The notes beneath the pieces were generated by a model that had not been told where the DNA came from, did not search any database, and was given only the letters and a program-made list of their open reading frames with translations. A stretch of 64,000 nt of DNA from Streptomyces sp. NBC_00249 (GTDB taxonomy: Bacteria > Actinomycetota > Actinomycetes > Streptomycetales > Streptomycetaceae): the NCBI RefSeq assembly GCF_026342355.1, contig NZ_JAPEMV010000002.1:868001-932000 (forward strand), read 5' to 3'. The stretch's first letter is position 1; each line of letters starts with the position of its first letter. Below are positions 60,610 to 64,000 of the stretch, piece by piece. A program made the position numbers and the translations under genes.

Positions 60610-61527
60610 TCAGAGCAGTGGTTCCAGTTCGGGGATGAGGCGGCCCCTGCGGGACAGCAGGAAGCGTTTGAACTCGGCGACCGGCGGGGTGTCCGGGTGG
60701 CCGTCCAGCCAGGCGACGCCGATCTCGCGGACCGCGCGCGGGGCGGTGACCGTCAGCTCGACGACCCCGGGGCGGGGGACGGCGGGCGGGGGCAGCAGGG
60801 CCACGCCGAGGCCCGCCGCGACGAGGCCGCGCAGGGTCTCGGCCTCCTCGCCCTCGAAGGCGACCTTGGGGGTGAAGCCGGCTTCCGCGCACAGGTCGTC
60901 GGTGATGCGGCGCAGGCCGTAGCCGGCCTCCAGGGTGACGAAGGTTTCCTCGGCGGCCTCGGCGAGCCTGATGCGTTTGCGTACGGCGAGGCGGTGGTCG
61001 TCGGGGACGACCAGGCGCAGCCGCTGTTCGTCGAGGCGCCGGGCCACCAGGTCGGGGGCGACGGGCAGCGGGGAGGTGAGGCACAGGTCGAGTTCCCCGG
61101 CCCGGAGCTTCTCCAGCATGGCTTCGCCGTAGTTCTGGACGAGGGCGAAGCGTACGCCGGGGTGGTCGGCCCGGAAGGCGCGGATCAGGCCGGGGACGGT
61201 CTCGGGGCCCAGGGTGTGCAGGAAGCCGAACGCGACCTTCCCGAAGGCGGGGTCGGCGTCCTGCTGTACGGAGCCGGCGGCGCGGGCGATCTTGTCGAGG
61301 GCCTGTTCGGTGGAGGCGAGGAAGGCGCGGCCGGCGGTGGTGAGGGCGACGGTGCGGCCCTTGCGGGCGAACAGCGAGACGCCCAGGTCCTGTTCGAGGC
61401 GGACCATGGCCCGGGAGAGGGTGGACTGCGGTACGCCCAGTTCCTGCGCGGCGCGGGTGACGTGCTCGTGCCGGGCGACGGCCGCGAACCAGGCGAGCCG
61501 GGGGGCCAGCAAACTTGTCACGGCCAT
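60610..61527 (-). CDS. LysR-family transcriptional regulator
   Basis: This 305-residue regulator has an N-terminal winged helix (LAWFAAVARHEHVTRAAQEL, VPQSTLSRAMVRLEQDLG) and a periplasmic-binding-like effector domain. The ATG at 61527 with GAAGAAG upstream is preferred; MSASR at 61554 is an alternative. It is divergent from an MFS exporter, the classic target arrangement. Confidence 0.9.
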   Translation of the reverse strand: MAVTSLLAPRLAWFAAVARHEHVTRAAQELGVPQSTLSRAMVRLEQDLGVSLFARKGRTVALTTAGRAFLASTEQALDKIARAAGSVQQDADPAFGKVAFGFLHTLGPETVPGLIRAFRADHPGVRFALVQNYGEAMLEKLRAGELDLCLTSPLPVAPDLVARRLDEQRLRLVVPDDHRLAVRKRIRLAEAAEETFVTLEAGYGLRRITDDLCAEAGFTPKVAFEGEEAETLRGLVAAGLGVALLPPPAVPRPGVVELTVTAPRAVREIGVAWLDGHPDTPPVAEFKRFLLSRRGRLIPELEPLL

Positions 61528-61590
61528 GTCTTCTTCGTAACGGCTTGCCGACATCCATCCCCCTGAGCTGCACTGATGCGTGAGTGGATC

Positions 61591-61641
61591 GATTATCGCG
61601 AATCTGTGCATTGGACGCATGAAAAGGGGCGGGTCTACGGT
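61591..61641 (+). promoter_or_regulatory. LysR/MFS divergent control region
   Basis: GATTATCGCGAATC (61591-61604) is an inverted repeat containing a T-N11-A type LysR box. TTGGAC (61611-61616) and TACGGT (61636-61641, 19-base spacer) may be the MFS promoter, with transcription starting at its ATG. Confidence 0.45.
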
Positions 61642-61647
61642 CTTCGT

Positions 61648-62943
61648 ATGCCTCCCGCTCATACCGGGGCACCCGTCATCCCGGGTGCCTCCACCGCGTC
61701 GTTCCCTCAGCCCGAGCTCCGCTCACCCGAGCCCCGCTCCCCCGGCCGCCCCGGCTACCGCCGGATGAGCCTCGCGCTCTTCGCCGCCGGTCTCGCGACC
61801 TTCGCCCTCCTCTACTCCACCCAGGCGCTGCTGCCCGCGATCTCCGCCGGTTTCGGCGTGACGGCGGGTCAGGCCAGCTGGACGGTGTCCGCGGCCACCG
61901 GCGCGCTCGCGCTGTTCGTCCTGCCGCTCAGCGCGCTGTCCGAGCGGTTCGGGCGGACCCGGATGATGACCTGCTCGATGGTGCTGGCCGTCGGCGTGGG
62001 GCTGCTCGTCCCCTTCGCGCCGAGCCTGGAGTGGCTGGTCGTGCTGCGTGCGGTGCAGGGTGCGGCGATCGCCGGGATCCCGGCCTCCGCGATGGCGTAC
62101 CTGGCGGAGGAGGTCCGGCCCAAGGCGCTGGTCGGGGCGATCGGCCTGTTCGTGGCGGGGAACTCCATCGGCGGCATGAGCGGCCGCGTCGTCACCGGCT
62201 GGGCCGCGCAGGCCTGGGGCTGGCGGGCGGGGCTGGCGGCCGTCGGGGTGATGGCGCTGGTGTGCGCGGTGGCGTTCCTGGTGCTGCTGCCCCGGGCGCG
62301 GTTCTTCCGGCCTGCCTCGCTGAACCCGCGCGCGGTGGGACGTACCGTCGCCGGGCACCTGCGCGATCCGCTGCTGCTGCGGTTGTACGGGATCGGCGCG
62401 CTGTTCATGACCGTCTTCGGGGCGGTGTACACGGTGATCGGCTACCGCCTCGTCGACGAGTTCTCCCTCGGCCAGGGCGTCGTCGGCTCGATCTTCCTGG
62501 TCTACCTGGTGGGTACGGCCTCCTCGGCGGCGGCCGGGCAGCTGGTGGCGCGGGCCGGGCGGCGCGGGGCGCTGTACCTGGCCGTGACGACGACCGCGCT
62601 GGGGCTGCTGCTGTCCCTCGGGGACTCCCTCGCGGCGATCCTGGTGGGGCTGGTGCTGATCACGGCGGGGTTCTTCGCCGGGCACGCGGTGGCCTCGGCG
62701 GCGGTCAGCCGGACCGCGAAGTCGGGCCGGGCGCAGGCCTCCGCGCTGTACCAGTCCGCGTACTACCTGGGTTCCAGCGCGGGCGGCACCCTGGGCGCGC
62801 TGGCCTACCACGCCTCGGGGTGGGCGGCCACGGTCGGGATCGCGCTGCTGGCGGTGGTGGGCGTCGCCTCCATCACCCTCTACGGCTCCCACGCGGCCCG
62901 CGCCGAGCGGCGGCTCCTCGCCCCGGCGGCGACGGCACGCTGA
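61648..62943 (+). CDS. MFS transporter (drug/sugar efflux type)
   Basis: A 431-residue protein with about twelve membrane spans. A 40-residue soluble N-terminus precedes the first span. The loop between spans 2 and 3 has SERFGRTRMM (motif A), and span 4-5 has RAVQGAAIAGIPASAMAYLAEE. It resembles YnfM-type exporters. The substrate is unknown; control by the divergent LysR gene is likely. The ATG at 61648 is probably the mRNA 5' end. Confidence 0.88.
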   Translation: MPPAHTGAPVIPGASTASFPQPELRSPEPRSPGRPGYRRMSLALFAAGLATFALLYSTQALLPAISAGFGVTAGQASWTVSAATGALALFVLPLSALSERFGRTRMMTCSMVLAVGVGLLVPFAPSLEWLVVLRAVQGAAIAGIPASAMAYLAEEVRPKALVGAIGLFVAGNSIGGMSGRVVTGWAAQAWGWRAGLAAVGVMALVCAVAFLVLLPRARFFRPASLNPRAVGRTVAGHLRDPLLLRLYGIGALFMTVFGAVYTVIGYRLVDEFSLGQGVVGSIFLVYLVGTASSAAAGQLVARAGRRGALYLAVTTTALGLLLSLGDSLAAILVGLVLITAGFFAGHAVASAAVSRTAKSGRAQASALYQSAYYLGSSAGGTLGALAYHASGWAATVGIALLAVVGVASITLYGSHAARAERRLLAPAATAR

Positions 62944-62969
62944 CCGGCCGGGACGTACTGCCACCGAAG

Positions 62970-63006
62970 GGATCCGGCCGGGTTCCGCCGTCTTTCGGCC
63001 GGATCC
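62970..63006 (+). terminator. Terminator downstream of the MFS gene
   Basis: Perfect 11-bp stem (62970-62980 with 62996-63006) with a 15-base loop containing TTT. Confidence 0.65.
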
Positions 63007-63029
63007 GGCGCTTGCGGCGATGCGAACCC

Positions 63030-63040
63030 GTAACGGTTAC
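63030..63040. promoter_or_regulatory. GTAACGGTTAC palindrome before the L,D-transpeptidase gene
   Basis: A perfect 11-bp inverted repeat, AT-richer than its surroundings, about 115 bases upstream of the ATG. It is a possible operator; no regulator can be named. Confidence 0.3.
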
Positions 63041-63154
63041 CCCTTGCCGGACCCCCTGACGAACGGGCCCGCAGACCCTACGCTCGCGTTGGCGACCCGC
63101 CGCCGCTCCGACGGCACCGGGCCGGGGGCGCCGGGCGGGGCCGGGGAGGGATCG

Positions 63155-63862
63155 ATGGCGGAGATACGCCGGCGCGCGAGGCGCCGGGCCGCGATGGTGT
63201 TCGGCGGGGCGCTCGCACTGGCCGCGCCGATGGTGGTCGCGGGGGGCGGGGCGGCGCAGGCCGCGTCCTGCAACGTGACGACGGGGCCCTACCAGCGGCA
63301 GGTGGAACAGTTCCTGGGCCGGCCGGTGGACGGGGTGCAGTCGGCGGCCGACTGCACGGCCATCCAGTCCTTCCAGGCCACCCACGGCATCACCCCGACC
63401 ATGGGGTACGCGGGCCCGCTGACCTGGCAGACGATGAGCACGATGCTGGCGCAGCGGGCGGCCGGCAAGAATCCGAACGCCGACAAGAAGTGCCCCACCA
63501 ACCTGGGGCGCATCGCCTGCGTCGACCTGACGCGGCAGCTCAGCTGGATCCAGGACGGCGCGACGCTGAAGTACGGCCCGGTGCCGGTGCGCACCGGCAA
63601 GGCGGAGACCCCGACCCGGACCGGCCTGAAGAAGATCTACTACCGCAGCATCAACCACTGGTCGACGATCTACAACGTCCCGATGCCGTATTCGCAGTTC
63701 TTCGACGGCGGCATCGCCTTCCACTCCGTCACCAAGAGCATGTGGAACCCTCCGGGCTCGGGCGGTTGCGTGAACATGACGACCACCGACGCGAAGGCGT
63801 ACTGGAGCATGCTGACCAACGGCGAGGACGTCTACGTGTACGGGCGCAAGCCCGGGACCTGA
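63155..63862 (+). CDS. Secreted L,D-transpeptidase with peptidoglycan-binding domain
   Basis: A 235-residue exported protein: twin-basic start RRRARRRAAM, signal peptide cleaved after AQA (about 38), a PG_binding_1 domain (about 45-105) and a YkuD catalytic domain (about 125-232). The catalytic cysteine lies in SGGCVNM, where SHGC is usual, with the conserved upstream histidine in IAFHSVTK. It should act on peptidoglycan cross-links. GGGAGGG precedes the ATG at 63155. Confidence 0.85.
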   Translation: MAEIRRRARRRAAMVFGGALALAAPMVVAGGGAAQAASCNVTTGPYQRQVEQFLGRPVDGVQSAADCTAIQSFQATHGITPTMGYAGPLTWQTMSTMLAQRAAGKNPNADKKCPTNLGRIACVDLTRQLSWIQDGATLKYGPVPVRTGKAETPTRTGLKKIYYRSINHWSTIYNVPMPYSQFFDGGIAFHSVTKSMWNPPGSGGCVNMTTTDAKAYWSMLTNGEDVYVYGRKPGT

Positions 63863-63959
63863 CGGTCCCGGTTTCCGCGGCTCCCGCTCTCTGCAGCTGC
63901 CGTTGTCAGTGCCCTCGGGTAGTTTCCGAAGTGACGGAACTACCTGGGGGACGGCAGCC

Positions 63960-64000
63960 ATGAGTGATCTCGCCACGACACCGCCGGAGGCGGACCTCGA
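63960..64000 (+). CDS. Start of an unidentified gene (partial)
   Basis: An ATG at 63960 preceded by GGGGGA opens a frame MSDLATTPPEADL that runs off the window. It is too short to identify. Confidence 0.5.
   Translation, partial: MSDLATTPPEADL

Noticed and set aside
1..64000. CRISPR arrays, tRNA or rRNA genes, prophage or integrase genes, biosynthetic gene cluster
   Set aside because: No regularly spaced repeats, cloverleaf signatures, integrase motifs or clustered biosynthetic enzymes were recognised.

Overview
The window is a stretch of streptomycete chromosome. GC content is very high, third codon positions are almost always G or C, and GTG starts and overlapping stop/start codons are common. 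Several transcripts look leaderless. Diagnostic Streptomyces genes are present: the AfsQ1/AfsQ2/SigQ system, a CdgE-type diguanylate cyclase, a class III adenylate cyclase, and a propionyl/acetyl-CoA carboxylase locus with a PccE-type epsilon subunit. All functional calls come from reading the sequence and knowledge of protein families; no database search was run.

Layout. 1-6.1 kb: the end of greA, a DrrA/DrrB-like ABC exporter, threonine ammonia-lyase, a MarR regulator, a sigma-region-4-like protein with a small membrane partner, and cystathionine gamma-synthase. 6.2-11.3 kb: three divergent paralogues of an uncharacterised family arranged around an M48 membrane metalloprotease. 11.4-19.4 kb: msrA, then several regulator/enzyme pairs (MarR with an MBL hydrolase, an SDR with MerR, an alcohol dehydrogenase with an XRE regulator), a MetE-like protein and a tandem GNAT protein. 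19.5-27.8 kb: an L,D-transpeptidase lipoprotein, an acidic protein, an LAXTG cell-wall protein, hutH, cdgE, an enoyl-CoA hydratase, cya and birA. 27.9-33.8 kb: a decayed TnpB gene, then pccB-pccE, maf and the biotinylated subunit accA2. 33.9-52.4 kb: a DeoR regulator, an LpdA-like flavoprotein, purine nucleoside phosphorylase and a sugar phosphomutase, the afsQ/sigQ locus, a deoC operon with two aldehyde dehydrogenase genes, envelope proteins and adenosine deaminase. 52.5-64 kb is the more plastic part: a hydrolase with a rare TTA codon, an intact stand-alone tnpB beside a decapitated metallohydrolase gene, an ATP-grasp ligase, a LuxR regulator whose 3' end is duplicated 2.2 kb downstream, a regulator/small-protein cassette between the two copies, a LysR/MFS pair and a second L,D-transpeptidase.

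How the genes work together. An identical 12-bp palindrome (CTACGCGCGTAG) lies just upstream of purine nucleoside phosphorylase, deoC and adenosine deaminase. In each case it sits immediately upstream of, or within, a promoter that appears to give a leaderless mRNA. These genes, the phosphomutase and the aldehyde dehydrogenases would together convert (deoxy)nucleosides to bases, pentose phosphate, glyceraldehyde-3-phosphate and acetate. The BirA, PccB, PccE and AccA2 genes form a biotin-dependent acyl-CoA carboxylase set.

Best leads for something new: (i) the cassette at 57.6-59.9 kb, with a 47-residue peptide, a small domain protein and an HTH/TPR regulator between a 59-bp direct repeat of the luxR 3' end; (ii) the M48 protease with its three paralogous neighbours; (iii) the stand-alone TnpB with a candidate guide-RNA region; (iv) the three-promoter nucleoside operator. 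No tRNA, rRNA, CRISPR array, integrase or biosynthetic gene cluster was recognised.
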